Assembly: GCA_029259745.1 (NCBI GenBank)
Contig: JAJDEO010000028.1
Coordinates: 1 to 64,000, forward strand
Origin: Planctomycetota bacterium
GTDB lineage: Bacteria; Planctomycetota; B15-G4
Reading direction: 5' to 3'
DNA: 64,000 bases
The stretch's first letter is position 1, and each line of letters begins with the position of its first letter. Made by a program: the position numbers and the translations under genes. Shown piece after piece: positions 24,239-33,449 of the stretch. The notes beneath the pieces were generated by a model. That model was not told where the DNA came from. It did no database searches and worked only from the letters and a program-made list of their open reading frames with translations.

Positions 24239-27200
24239 TTACCAGACGAGTTCGGGGCACTTGCGCACGAGGATGTGCGTGTCGCGGTTGGAGCCTGTGG
24301 GGCCCCAGTAGTTGAAGTGATAGGTGAACTGCCCGTAGCCACCGACCATGAAGTTGGGCTTGAGCCGCGTGCGCGTGAGGCTGTTGTGACCGCCTGCGCG
24401 CCGATGCTTTCGCAGCGGACTCTTCGGCACCGAGTACGTTCGCTCGGGTGAGTGGTAGATGATGCAGATACCGCGCGGGATGCGGGCGCTGACCGCCGCG
24501 CGGGTGACGACGACACCGTGGTCGTTGTGTACCTCCACCCAGTCGTTGTCCTCGATGTCGATCGAGTCGGCGTCTTTGTCGTTGATCCAGAAGGGTTCGA
24601 CACCGCGCGAGAGCGTCGACATACGGTGGTTGTCGGCGTACGTCGAATGCATGTGCCATTTGCCGTGCGGCGTCAGGAAGTTGAGTCGCAGCGTCTTACC
24701 CACTTCATCGCTGAACCGCAGGTCCGCGTAGTCGTCGGGCATCGGCTTCGGCTTGTAGGTCGGCAAGTGTTCGCCGAACTGCAGGTAGCCGGGATGGTCG
24801 AGATAGAAGTGTTGGCGACCGGTGAGCGTGCGCCAGGGCACGAGTTTTTCACGGTTGTAGGTGAAGGGCGCGTAGGGGCGACCGTTCTCGACAAGTCCCG
24901 ACCACATCGGGCTGTTGATGAGACGGCGCGGTTGCGACTGGAGGTCGCGGTAGGTCGTGCGGACACCGCGGTTCTTCTCGGCCAGATCAGCGAGCTCGAG
25001 CCCGGTTTTGGCCTCCATGTCCTTGTACGAACGCCAAGCCAGTTCGCCGTTGGTCACCGTGGCGAAGTTCAGGATGAGGTCGCATGCCTCGGTCGCATAC
25101 TTCAGCGAGGGGTAGCGCTGGCCGCCCCAAGCGTGCGTCTTGCCGTGCTCGATGGCATCGTCGTAGATGTCGTCGACGGCATAGTGCGTTCCGTGCGCTC
25201 CAAGCCCATTGGCCCGTACGTTGGGGCCGTATGAGATGAACTGGTCGTAGAGATGTTCATAATCGCGCTCGACAACTTGAAGGCCGGGCATCGTCTTTCC
25301 GGGAATGGCCTCGCACTCGCCACGTGCCCAGTCCTTGATCTGTGGTTGCGCGATCTCGGCGGGTGTGTCGTGGAGGAGAGGCGTCGTCATGATGTCTTTG
25401 GTCTTGCCCGGCAGGTGCTTGGGCGAGAGGCGGCTGATGGCCTTTGCCACGGCGCGGAAGATGTCCCAGTCCGACTTGCTCTCCCAGCACGTCGGAACGG
25501 CCTTGCTCAGCGGGTGAATGAAGCTGTGCATGTCCGTGGTGTTGAGGTCGGCTTTCTCGTACCACGTCGCCGCCGGCAGGATGATGTCCGAGTAGAGCGC
25601 CGACGTGTCCATGCGGAAGTTGAGATCGACGATCAAGTCCATCTTCCCGACGGGTGCCTCCTTCACCCAATCGACTTCCTTCACGTGGTCCTCGGCCATG
25701 TCCTCGGCAACGGTGTTCGTGTGCGTCCCGAGGTAGTGCTTGAGGAAGTACTCGTGGCCCTTCGCCGAACTCATCAGCGCGTTGCCACGCCAGATGAACC
25801 ACACACGCGGCCAGTTCTCCTCGGCGTCCGGCTGCTCGATCGCGAACTTCAACTTCTTCTCGGCGAGTTGGTCGCGCACCCAAGTTGCGATCTCCTCATT
25901 TGTCTTCGCCCCGGCATCCTGGGCTTCCTCGCAGAGTTTGAGCGGACTGCGCTCGAACTGCGGATAGAAGGGCAGCCAGCCGTTGCGCACGGCGCGCACG
26001 TTCACATCGATCGTGTGGCCTTCTGCGAGGCTGCCCTCGGGTTGGTCCTTCGGAACGGTGTGATAGTCGCGGAAGCTGCGTTCATAGCGCCACTGGTCTG
26101 TATGGACGTAGTGCCAGCTCGGTGCGTTCTGAAGGCGTGACGGGCCGTACCAGTCCTTCGCGAGTGCGATCGACGACCACGACTCCATTGGTGCCAGCTT
26201 TTCCTGGCCGACGTAGTGCGCGAGGCCACCGCCGTTCGTTCCCACGCACCCGCAAAACATGAGCGCGTGGATGGCAGCGCGGTACATGAGATTGGCGTGG
26301 TACCAGTGATTGATTCCGGCGCCGATGATCACGGTGCACTTACCGCCCGTGTGCTCAGCGGTGGACGCCCATTCGCGGGCGAAGCGCGTGATGGTCGCGC
26401 GGTCGATGCCCGTGTACCGTTCGGCCCATGCGGGGGTGTAGACAGCGTCGTCGTCGTAGCTCGTCGGATAGGCGCCGGGGAGGTCGCGCTGGACACCGTA
26501 CTGCGCCATGAGAAGGTCGTAGGCCGTGGTGACCGTGACGGGGCCATCCGCGGTTTGAACCGTGCGCACCGGCACTCCGCGCTGCAGCGAAGCGCCCTCA
26601 GCGAAGTCGTCGAGGCGCACTTGCACGACGGCGTCGTGCGTCTCGAGGAAGGTGAGTTCGGCGTCGATGGGGCTGCCGTCCTTGCCGTCCTCGGGCTTCA
26701 TGTTCCACTTGCCCTTCTCGGTGCCCCAGCGATGCCCCGAGCTGCCCATGGGCATCTTCGGCCGGTCGTCGTTGAGATCCCACTGCAAGAACTTCCACTC
26801 GCCGTGCTCTTCGTCGGCGTAGTTCTCCAGGCGACCCGCGCGCAGGAGCTGTCCCGCTTCCCAGTGCCCGTCCTTCTCGGTCAACTCGACGAGGAAGGGA
26901 GCGTCCGTGAACTTCTTCGTGTAGTCGATGAAGAAAGGCGTCTGCTTCTGGTGGTGGAACTCCGTCAAAATGACGTGATTGACGGCCATCCACCATGCGC
27001 CGTCCTGGCCCGCGTTGACTGCGATCCACTCGTCCGCGTACTTCGCGACCTGATTGAAGTCGGGCGAGAACACAACCATCTTCGTGCCGTTGGTTCGCGC
27101 CTGCGCGGCGAACGGTACGTCCGGTGTGCGCGTCATGTTCAGATTGCTGCCCATGACTGCCAAGAACTTGCTGTTGTACCAGTCGGCCGACTCGTTGACG

Positions 27201-27913
27201 TCGGTCTGCTCACCCCATGTCTCGGGCGACGCGTTGGGGAGGTCGCAATACCAGTCGTAGAACGAGAGCGACACACCTCCCAAGAGCTGCATGAGGCGCG
27301 AGCCCGCGGCGTAGCTGACCATGCTCATGGCGGGGATCGGCGAGAAACCGGCCACGCGATCGGGGCCGTGCTTCTTGATCGTGTGCACGCTCGACGCGGC
27401 GATGATCTCCAGCACGGTGTCCCAGCTCGCGCGCCGCAGACCACCCTTGCCGCGCGCGCGCTGGTAGCGCTTTCGCTTTGCGGGATCCGACTGCAGCCAG
27501 TTCCACGCGTCGACCGGATCCTCGTGGATGGCTCGAGCTTCGCGCCAGAGGTCGAGGAGCGCGCCGCGGATGTAGGGATACTTCACGCGGAGCGGGCTGT
27601 ACAGGTACCACGAGAAGCTGATGCCGCGTTGGCAACCGCGTGGCTCGTAGGCCGGGATACCCTTCTCGAGACGCGGGTAGTCGGTTGCCTGCATCTCCCA
27701 CGCGACGATGCCGTCCTTCACGTGGATGTCCCACGAACAGCTGCCAGTGCAGTTCACGCCGTGAGTGCTGCGCACGACTTTGTCGTGCTGCCAGCGGTTC
27801 CTGTAGAACTCCTCCCAACTGCGGGTCTGGGGCGCGACAGTGTCCTGGATCCAGGGATTGTCACTGCCCTGAGTGCTTGGGTCGTTGCGGCCTCGACTTC
27901 CGGGCTCGTTCAC
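24239..27913 (-). CDS. narG: Respiratory nitrate reductase catalytic subunit NarG
   Basis: A 1224-residue molybdenum enzyme that reduces nitrate to nitrite. The FS0 cluster ligands are in [11 protein letters not shown] and a later Cys in EPRGCQRG. The Mo-binding Asp is in [17 protein letters not shown], as in cytoplasm-facing NarG. There is no twin-arginine signal, so nitrate must be imported by NarK. I chose GTG 27913: it overlaps the narC stop (GTGA) and has AAGGA upstream, and the family length is matched. The gene is intact; the C-terminal YFxxWGPTGSN-like [14 protein letters not shown] block is present. Confidence 0.93.
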   Translation of the reverse strand: MNEPGSRGRNDPSTQGSDNPWIQDTVAPQTRSWEEFYRNRWQHDKVVRSTHGVNCTGSCSWDIHVKDGIVAWEMQATDYPRLEKGIPAYEPRGCQRGISFSWYLYSPLRVKYPYIRGALLDLWREARAIHEDPVDAWNWLQSDPAKRKRYQRARGKGGLRRASWDTVLEIIAASSVHTIKKHGPDRVAGFSPIPAMSMVSYAAGSRLMQLLGGVSLSFYDWYCDLPNASPETWGEQTDVNESADWYNSKFLAVMGSNLNMTRTPDVPFAAQARTNGTKMVVFSPDFNQVAKYADEWIAVNAGQDGAWWMAVNHVILTEFHHQKQTPFFIDYTKKFTDAPFLVELTEKDGHWEAGQLLRAGRLENYADEEHGEWKFLQWDLNDDRPKMPMGSSGHRWGTEKGKWNMKPEDGKDGSPIDAELTFLETHDAVVQVRLDDFAEGASLQRGVPVRTVQTADGPVTVTTAYDLLMAQYGVQRDLPGAYPTSYDDDAVYTPAWAERYTGIDRATITRFAREWASTAEHTGGKCTVIIGAGINHWYHANLMYRAAIHALMFCGCVGTNGGGLAHYVGQEKLAPMESWSSIALAKDWYGPSRLQNAPSWHYVHTDQWRYERSFRDYHTVPKDQPEGSLAEGHTIDVNVRAVRNGWLPFYPQFERSPLKLCEEAQDAGAKTNEEIATWVRDQLAEKKLKFAIEQPDAEENWPRVWFIWRGNALMSSAKGHEYFLKHYLGTHTNTVAEDMAEDHVKEVDWVKEAPVGKMDLIVDLNFRMDTSALYSDIILPAATWYEKADLNTTDMHSFIHPLSKAVPTCWESKSDWDIFRAVAKAISRLSPKHLPGKTKDIMTTPLLHDTPAEIAQPQIKDWARGECEAIPGKTMPGLQVVERDYEHLYDQFISYGPNVRANGLGAHGTHYAVDDIYDDAIEHGKTHAWGGQRYPSLKYATEACDLILNFATVTNGELAWRSYKDMEAKTGLELADLAEKNRGVRTTYRDLQSQPRRLINSPMWSGLVENGRPYAPFTYNREKLVPWRTLTGRQHFYLDHPGYLQFGEHLPTYKPKPMPDDYADLRFSDEVGKTLRLNFLTPHGKWHMHSTYADNHRMSTLSRGVEPFWINDKDADSIDIEDNDWVEVHNDHGVVVTRAAVSARIPRGICIIYHSPERTYSVPKSPLRKHRRAGGHNSLTRTRLKPNFMVGGYGQFTYHFNYWGPTGSNRDTHILVRKCPELVW

Positions 27914-28800
27914 GAGTGAGGTCCTTCCAGCGCGGTGGGCTTGATGGTGTGCTCGGCAGCGTGGCGCAGCGCGACGAGTGGTGCGCGCGTCGCCACGTAG
28001 CGATCGCGCCAGGCGAGGTCGAAGAGGACGAGGATCAGTGCCGCGAGCGTGAAGCCCGTGAGCAGGAACGCGAGCGTGCCGTTGCTCGCGGCCTCTTGTC
28101 CGGTTGCCGATGTGTCCTTCAGGTATGCCGTGAGGGCGAGGACTTCTTCGCTCTCGATCGGCGTCGCGCGGTAGATCGGCGTCATGATCTCGGAGGGTGG
28201 CGAACTCAGCCACGCGGCCAGTGCCTTGCGTCCCTCGAGTCGCGCATAGACTGCGGTGAGATCGGGGCCGAGTTGTCCGCCGCCGAATCCGCCGGCGCCT
28301 GCAAGGGTGTGGCAGCTGAAGCACGCGGGTGCGCCGCTCGCGAATGGAACTTCACCCCGGAACAGCTCGCGTCCGAAATCGACGTCGGCCGCAGTCAGCG
28401 GTCGGTCCGAGATCTGCAGCCCGGCGAAGCGGCTCTTCTCGAGCGCGCCTTCCACCTCCATGACATCCACGAGCTTGTCAGCCAGCGCCGCTGTCATGCC
28501 GGGCGGGTCGGGCATATAGACGCCGCGCGCATCTCGAAAGATGCTTTGCCCGTAGGCATCACCGCTATCGATGACCGCCTTCGGGTGCTGGATGAACTTC
28601 ACGAGCCAGTCACGGTTCGCCCGGTCCAGTGCGCCTTTGAGGTCCGGGCCGGTGAGTGCTCCGCCACCGATCGTGTGGCAGCTCTTACAGTTCAGCGCGA
28701 AGTAGTCGTAGGCTTCTTCACTCGGCGCCTGTCCCGCTGCGCTGGCGGCGAGAAGCGCGAGCGCGAGTCCTGCCATCCGTGTGTGAACCGTCTTGCGCAT
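27910..28800 (-). CDS. narC: Dihaem cytochrome c leading the nar operon (NarC-like)
   Basis: A 296-residue exported cytochrome. It has a signal peptide (about 1-23), haem sites CKSCH (38-42) and CFSCH (160-164), and a C-terminal membrane anchor (about 239-260). A dihaem cytochrome c at the head of narGHJI recalls NarC of Thermus, which links the nitrate reductase to other c-type carriers. ATG 28800 is supported by AGGAG at 28808-28812 and a sigma-54 type promoter just upstream. Its stop overlaps the narG start. Function by synteny; direct homology to Thermus NarC was not tested. Confidence 0.75.
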   Translation of the reverse strand: MRKTVHTRMAGLALALLAASAAGQAPSEEAYDYFALNCKSCHTIGGGALTGPDLKGALDRANRDWLVKFIQHPKAVIDSGDAYGQSIFRDARGVYMPDPPGMTAALADKLVDVMEVEGALEKSRFAGLQISDRPLTAADVDFGRELFRGEVPFASGAPACFSCHTLAGAGGFGGGQLGPDLTAVYARLEGRKALAAWLSSPPSEIMTPIYRATPIESEEVLALTAYLKDTSATGQEAASNGTLAFLLTGFTLAALILVLFDLAWRDRYVATRAPLVALRHAAEHTIKPTALEGPHS

Positions 28801-28829
28801 ATCCGATCTCCTTCGAGGTCGGATGAAAG

Positions 28830-28845
28830 AGCAAGGGGTGTGCCA
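28830..28845 (-). promoter_or_regulatory. Sigma-54 (-24/-12) promoter of the nar-act operon
   Basis: Read on the minus strand the site is TGGCACACCCCTTGCT. The GG of the -24 box and the GC of the -12 box are separated by exactly ten bases, as required. Transcription would start near 28819, giving a short leader with the narC ribosome site. A sigma-54 activator with a GAFTGA loop is encoded just upstream, which strengthens the call. Confidence 0.75.
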
Positions 28846-28849
28846 TATA

Positions 28850-28875
28850 GAAAACACCGCAGAAGCGGGTGTTTC
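28850..28875. promoter_or_regulatory. Inverted repeat upstream of the sigma-54 promoter, candidate activator site
   Basis: Arms GAAAACACCGC and GCGGGTGTTTC flank a four-base centre AGAA; 10 of 11 arm bases pair. It lies only a few bases behind the -24 box, closer than a usual enhancer, so it could bind the response regulator or another NO, nitrate or oxygen regulator, or form a hairpin. Confidence 0.45.
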
Positions 28876-28954
28876 GGGCGTGTTGTGGGGCGGGCGACGA
28901 GCGAGTGCATACGCGCGTTAGCATGTCGCTGCAAAGTGCTGGAGGCAGTGCCTC

Positions 28955-29075
28955 AGCAGCATGGCGAAGAGCTGCTTCGGATCGGCGGTGCGCGACCAGT
29001 TGTTCTCATCGGGTGTGAGAACGTAGGCGACTGCGTGCGCAACGAACGCCGAATGAGCTTCTTCAATCGGCTGTT
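28955..29075 (+). repeat. Dispersed palindromic repeat, copy D (shortened)
   Basis: A shorter copy from GAAGAGCTGCTTCGG to GAATGAGCTTCTTCAATCGGCTGTT. It lacks part of the core present in copies A and F. It lies between the response-regulator stop and the nar promoter. Confidence 0.6.
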
Positions 29076-29174
29076 GACGCGCATGACTCGTGGACGAGCT
29101 GCTGCGGTGACACCTGCATTCCTGCTGCAAGGCCCAGCCGCAACCTCGCCACGACCGTCCATGGATAACCTGGG

Positions 29175-30608
29175 TCAATCAGCGGGCTTGAACGCCTGCT
29201 TGTCGATATCGAGCTGCCGCAGGATCTTCTGCAGCGCGACCCGCGTCATGCCACACGCTGCCGCCGCTTGGCTCACGTTGCCGTGACTGCGCTCGAGCGC
29301 TCGCTGTACGAAGTCCCGTTGAAAGCTCTCGACGGCAGCCTGCTTGGCGGTGGCGTAATCAGCCTGATCCACCGTCGTGTGGGTTGTCGCGGCGATGTCG
29401 GTCGAGATCCCCCAGCCCGTCTCGAGCCCCAGGTGATACGGCAAGATCTGCTCGCCGCAGCAGACGACCACGGCGCGCTGAATCGCGTTCTCCAGCTCGC
29501 GCACATTGCCGGGCCACGAGTGCTGGCGGAGGGCCTGGGCGGCTTCGGGTGTGAGCTCAGGGGGCTGTGCGCCTTCACCCAAGCATTCTGCAGAGACATG
29601 CTCGAGAAAGTGGTGCGCCAGCACCAGCACATCGCCGGGACGCTCGCGCAGCGGTGGGACTGCGATGCGGACGACCTGGAGACGGTAGTAGAGGTCCTCT
29701 CGGAACGTCCCCTCTGCGACCATCGCTTGAAGGTCGCGGTTGGTGGCTGCGACCAATCGGAAGGAGACTTCACGGTCCGTGCTCTCGCCGACGGGGCGCA
29801 CGAGCTTTTCCTGCAGCACGCGCAACAGCTTCCCTTGGAAGGCCGGAGTCATGGAGGACACTTCGTCGAGGAAGACGGTGCCGCCGCGCACCTCTTCGAA
29901 GAGGCCTCGCCGATCGCGGTCGGCTCCCGTGAACGCTCCGCGCTTGTGTCCGAAGAGCTCCGACTCGAGCAGAGTGTCGGCCATGGCGGCACAGTTGACG
30001 GCCTGAAAGGGTTTGTGTGCCACGGCGCTCGCCGCGTGAACGGCGCGCGCCACGAGTTCCTTGCCGGAGCCGCTCTCACCTTCGATCAGCACGGGCAACG
30101 GACTCGGCGCAACGCGCGCGATCAAGTCCATCACTCGCTGCATGCGTGGGTCGACGGCGATCATCTGCCGTTCGTCACTCTCCGTCGGATCGTGGGTACG
30201 GCGCGCGAGGATCTGACGGCCCAGGCGCCGAACGACGCCGAGGATCTCCTCGTTGTCGAATGGCTTCGTGAGGAAGTGTGACGCGCCGGCTTGGAGGCAT
30301 TTGACCGCGGTCTGCACGGTGCCGAAACCCGTCAAGAGCACGAGCATCGTCTCCGGTCGGCGTTGCTTGATGGCAAGCAGGAGCTCGACGCCGGTGAGGC
30401 CTGGCATCACCAAGTCCGTGATGACCAAGTCCGCGACCTGCTCATCGAGACGCTCCAACGCCTCGGTGCCCGAAGCGGCCTCGCGCGCCTCGATGCCGAG
30501 CGTGGACAGCAAACGCCTCAATCCCAGTCGGATGTCGTCTTCGTCGTCCACGACGAGGACGCGTAGAGCACTGAGGGAAACCCGCTTCGTGCTGCTCTCC
30601 GCGCTCAC
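29175..30608 (-). CDS. NtrC-family sigma-54-dependent response regulator
   Basis: A 477-residue activator. The receiver domain (about 15-135) has acidic Asp21-Asp22 and phospho-acceptor Asp65 (VITDLVMPG). The AAA+ domain (about 155-390) has Walker A GESGSGKEL, the sigma-54 contact loop GAFTGA, Walker B GGTVFLDEV and the R-finger region LYYRLQVVRI. A Fis-type helix-turn-helix ends the protein (NVSQAAAACGMTRVALQKIL). The start overlaps the kinase stop by four bases (ATGA). Its place directly upstream of the narC promoter, which is of sigma-54 type, suggests that it activates nitrate respiration, but the signal is not shown. Confidence 0.9.
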   Translation of the reverse strand: MSAESSTKRVSLSALRVLVVDDEDDIRLGLRRLLSTLGIEAREAASGTEALERLDEQVADLVITDLVMPGLTGVELLLAIKQRRPETMLVLLTGFGTVQTAVKCLQAGASHFLTKPFDNEEILGVVRRLGRQILARRTHDPTESDERQMIAVDPRMQRVMDLIARVAPSPLPVLIEGESGSGKELVARAVHAASAVAHKPFQAVNCAAMADTLLESELFGHKRGAFTGADRDRRGLFEEVRGGTVFLDEVSSMTPAFQGKLLRVLQEKLVRPVGESTDREVSFRLVAATNRDLQAMVAEGTFREDLYYRLQVVRIAVPPLRERPGDVLVLAHHFLEHVSAECLGEGAQPPELTPEAAQALRQHSWPGNVRELENAIQRAVVVCCGEQILPYHLGLETGWGISTDIAATTHTTVDQADYATAKQAAVESFQRDFVQRALERSHGNVSQAAAACGMTRVALQKILRQLDIDKQAFKPAD

Positions 30609-32974
30609 GCGTCGCTCCCACGGCTAGCTTGGCTCATCAAGGTGCGCGAACGAAGTCGTACGCGGAACGTCGTGCCTGCTCCCGAAGACTCGACCATCTC
30701 GAGGCTGCCTCCATGCATCTCGGCGATGCGTCGAGCGGTGGGAAGGCCGAGTCCGGTTCCTTCACCGCGTGGCTTCGTCGTGAAAAACGGACGGAAGATG
30801 CGACGCGCGCGGTCGGCATCGATGCCCGGCCCTGTGTCGATCACGTTCACGACGAGATGGTCTTCCTGGTTGAGCGTGACGATGATCACCATGCGTTCGG
30901 CATCCGGGCTGGTCGGGGTATGGCCAGCCACGGCCTGGATCGCGTTCATCGTCAGATTGACGAAGACCTGGCGGAGTTGGATTTCATCGCCCGTGATGTC
31001 CGCGTGCTCGGCCTCACGCACGAGCCGCACGCCGACTCCAGCGCGTTCGCTGAGGGGCCGCAAGAAGCGTACGACGTCCTCGAGGACATCGTGCAGGTTG
31101 AGGCGGCCGACCTCCGGTGTCGTGGCCGTCGCATAGTCGAGCAGTTCCCGGATCGCGCGCTTCGCCGAGTCGATGTTGCGCGAGATCACGTCCGTGTTCT
31201 CGCGCAGCGGGGACGTCTCGGGGAGTTCCTTCGCCAGCATCTGGTTGAACATGCTGATGGACGCGAGTGGGTTGTTGATCTCGTGGGCTACGACAGCCGC
31301 GACTTCGCCCAGCACGGCCAAGCGCTCATTGTGGATCTGGCGCTCGTCTAGCTTCACGCGGTCCGTGACTTCGCGCGCGATGAGGACGCGTCCTCGTCGG
31401 CCCATGTCATCGAGCGGGAGTGGGGTCGTGTGGATCTCGAAGGTGCGCACGCCGACGTCGACGGAGCACGAACGCGGGGGGCCCTGGCTGTCCATGAGGC
31501 AAGCGAAGCAGTCGTCGTCGGAGTGGGGGCGGGGCGGTGTCCTCAGTTTTATGGGGGCTTCTTCGTCAATGCAGACGTGGTGGCTCATGGCCGGGTTGCC
31601 CTGCTCGATGAGCCCGAGCAGAGGCTGAGCGGCGACGTTGGACAGCACGACTTCGCCACGGCCGTCCAGGACGATGAGTCCGTCGTGCATCGATGAGATC
31701 ACGGCTTCGACACGATCGCGTTCCGCGCGTAGCTCCGACTGTCGCTGACGGAGGTCTGCGGCGGTGTGTTCGAGCCGGCGCGTCCGCTCTTGGATGGCAC
31801 CTGCCATGCTGTTGAACGACCGGCCTAGCGCGCCAAGTTCGTCCCTCGATTCAACCGTCACGCGCGTCTCGAGTTGACCTTCACGCAACTGCTCTGCAGC
31901 ACGCGTGAGCTCGATCAGAGGGCGGACGAGGAAGCGCATCGGGAAGTACAACAGAAGCGTGGACACGATCGAGAGCACGATGCCTACGCCGAGCATCCTG
32001 CTCTTGAGGCCCGAGACGGGAAGAAGCGCGCGCTCCGCGCTCAGCGTGACTTCGACCCACCAGCCGCTCTCGGAGAGCGGGAAGGAGCGGGCGTAGGTCC
32101 CGCGCACCGGAGCGATGGTGGGTGTGTCGGCCGGACGGTGGGGCGCGGCGTCGGCGAGGATGCCTGAAACTCGTCCTTCGTGCGGGATGACCTCCAGGCT
32201 TCTGCCGGCCCCGTCGTGGAGCAGCATGGTCACGCTGAGGTCCTGCGCGTCGTCGCCCGCAGGGTCGATGGACATGCGGATCCAGGATTCGGCATCCACG
32301 AGCGCGTGCATGTGCCCGATCGTCTGCTCGCCATTCAGCGCGTGAAGTGGCTTTGTGAGCAGCAGGTGGGGGCGGGTATCCGTGTCTGGTTCGTGTTCGC
32401 CGAGTGGGTTGCCGGCGAACGCGACGTTGGCCGGGTGGTCCGGGGGCTCGATCCGGTGCGGGCCGTCGGCGTGAACTGTTGTGAGCAGGGCACCTTCGGC
32501 ATCCGTGACGGCGAGGTTCAGATATGCCTCGACCAAGGGCAGCTTGTTCCGTTCGAGGTGCCGTCGCAGCACCGTGCGAATGTGTTCGGTCTGCGGTTGG
32601 TCACCGAGGCGAGTCGCAGATTGCAAGCGGGCTGCTTGGTCGCGTGCGTATCCATCCGAGGCGAAGTCTTCGAGCCGCCGCTCCAGGAGTTCGAGCGACG
32701 TGTCCAACCGCATCGCGTAGGTACGGCACTGAGCCCCGAGCCGCGCGAGGATCTCGTCCCCGAGTGCTGTCTCGGTCCAGCGGGACACCAGCGAGCCGCC
32801 AAGTCCGTAGGCCAACAGGCACAAGCTGACGAACATCAACGCCAGTTTGATTCGGACTGAGACGCGTTCGAGTGGATCGATCAACGGAGGGCCTCGCGTG
32901 TGCCTCCCAGAGGCGTTTCGCCGATGAAAACTCTGTGCGAGTTGCCGATGGTCAGCCTCTCGAGACTCTAGCAT
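30605..32974 (-). CDS. Membrane sensor histidine kinase with a cysteine-bearing PAS domain
   Basis: A 789-residue kinase. Helices at about 43-65 and 325-348 enclose a periplasmic sensor region of about 260 residues. HAMP (about 349-402) and a PAS-like domain (about 421-540) follow, then HisKA with phospho-acceptor His564 (AHEINNPLASI) and HATPase_c with NLTMNAIQAV, DTGPGI and GEGTGLGL. The PAS domain has four cysteines, C468, C489, C492 and C503 (DDCFACLMD is the CxxC), which could hold an iron-sulfur cluster or zinc. It is co-translated with the response regulator. A redox or NO signal is a reasonable guess. The first 35 residues are poorly supported and the true start may lie downstream. 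Confidence 0.85.
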   Translation of the reverse strand: MLESREADHRQLAQSFHRRNASGRHTRGPPLIDPLERVSVRIKLALMFVSLCLLAYGLGGSLVSRWTETALGDEILARLGAQCRTYAMRLDTSLELLERRLEDFASDGYARDQAARLQSATRLGDQPQTEHIRTVLRRHLERNKLPLVEAYLNLAVTDAEGALLTTVHADGPHRIEPPDHPANVAFAGNPLGEHEPDTDTRPHLLLTKPLHALNGEQTIGHMHALVDAESWIRMSIDPAGDDAQDLSVTMLLHDGAGRSLEVIPHEGRVSGILADAAPHRPADTPTIAPVRGTYARSFPLSESGWWVEVTLSAERALLPVSGLKSRMLGVGIVLSIVSTLLLYFPMRFLVRPLIELTRAAEQLREGQLETRVTVESRDELGALGRSFNSMAGAIQERTRRLEHTAADLRQRQSELRAERDRVEAVISSMHDGLIVLDGRGEVVLSNVAAQPLLGLIEQGNPAMSHHVCIDEEAPIKLRTPPRPHSDDDCFACLMDSQGPPRSCSVDVGVRTFEIHTTPLPLDDMGRRGRVLIAREVTDRVKLDERQIHNERLAVLGEVAAVVAHEINNPLASISMFNQMLAKELPETSPLRENTDVISRNIDSAKRAIRELLDYATATTPEVGRLNLHDVLEDVVRFLRPLSERAGVGVRLVREAEHADITGDEIQLRQVFVNLTMNAIQAVAGHTPTSPDAERMVIIVTLNQEDHLVVNVIDTGPGIDADRARRIFRPFFTTKPRGEGTGLGLPTARRIAEMHGGSLEMVESSGAGTTFRVRLRSRTLMSQASRGSDA

Positions 32975-33207
32975 GAACGCCGGGCGTCGCGAGTGCTGTC
33001 GACGACGATGACGCGTGCCTGGGGCGCGGAAACGTCGTGGCGTCCGAGCACCGTTGCCGTTGCTTCTGATGTGTCGTCCGTGGCAACCGCCGCGAGTATG
33101 TCGAGCTTCAAGCTCAGCGCGACGACGTCGACATCCTTGGGCTTGTGGTTGTGCCTCGCGAGTGCGTCATCCCCGTGTCCGACCGGAAGGGTCATGACGG
33201 TGTGCAC
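32968..33207 (-). CDS. Small ORF of unknown function, possibly a gene remnant
   Basis: A 79-codon frame (MHTVMTLPVGHGDDALARHN...) with reasonable amino-acid composition and KLDILAAVATDD and ARVIVVDSTRD segments. Its stop falls seven bases inside the kinase start, so they could be coupled. I recognise no family. The frame may be the end of a decayed gene, since surrounding sequence also looks eroded. Confidence 0.25.
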   Translation of the reverse strand: MHTVMTLPVGHGDDALARHNHKPKDVDVVALSLKLDILAAVATDDTSEATATVLGRHDVSAPQARVIVVDSTRDARRSC

Positions 33208-33449
33208 TCAGTCTGCTGAGCAGCCAATGAACGCCGAGCGCGGCGTTGGCCCGCATCGCTTTCCACAGACCGACGCCGGTGCCGATCGCGCCGGCCTCTG
33301 ATCTCGTGTGCCGGGCCGTCGAGCTCTACGAAGACTGCGAGCGTGAGAGTCCGGGCAAGGGCCACGCCAAGCGAACGCTCGACCTGCGCACGCGCTCGGG
33401 AGCCTGGGAGCGCTGATCGGCTTCGATGCGCACGAAGAATCGCTTGGCT
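33208..33449. other. Intergenic, possible coding debris
   Basis: On the plus strand a frame without start, about 33226-33416, reads ARIAFHRPTPVPIAPASD and then LVCRAVELYEDCERESPGK before a TGA. It has protein-like composition but no start and no recognised family, so it may be a gene fragment. Together with the small ORF the stretch 32975-33449 has no secure gene. Confidence 0.3.

Noticed and set aside
26216..27919. Long open plus-strand frame opposite narG
   Set aside because: Antisense to a secure narG; composition is repetitive Val/Arg/Asp and shows no family motif.
33193..33260. Another copy of the dispersed repeat
   Set aside because: GAGCAGCCAATGAACGCCGAG resembles one end of the family, but no second end or core follows within 200 bases.
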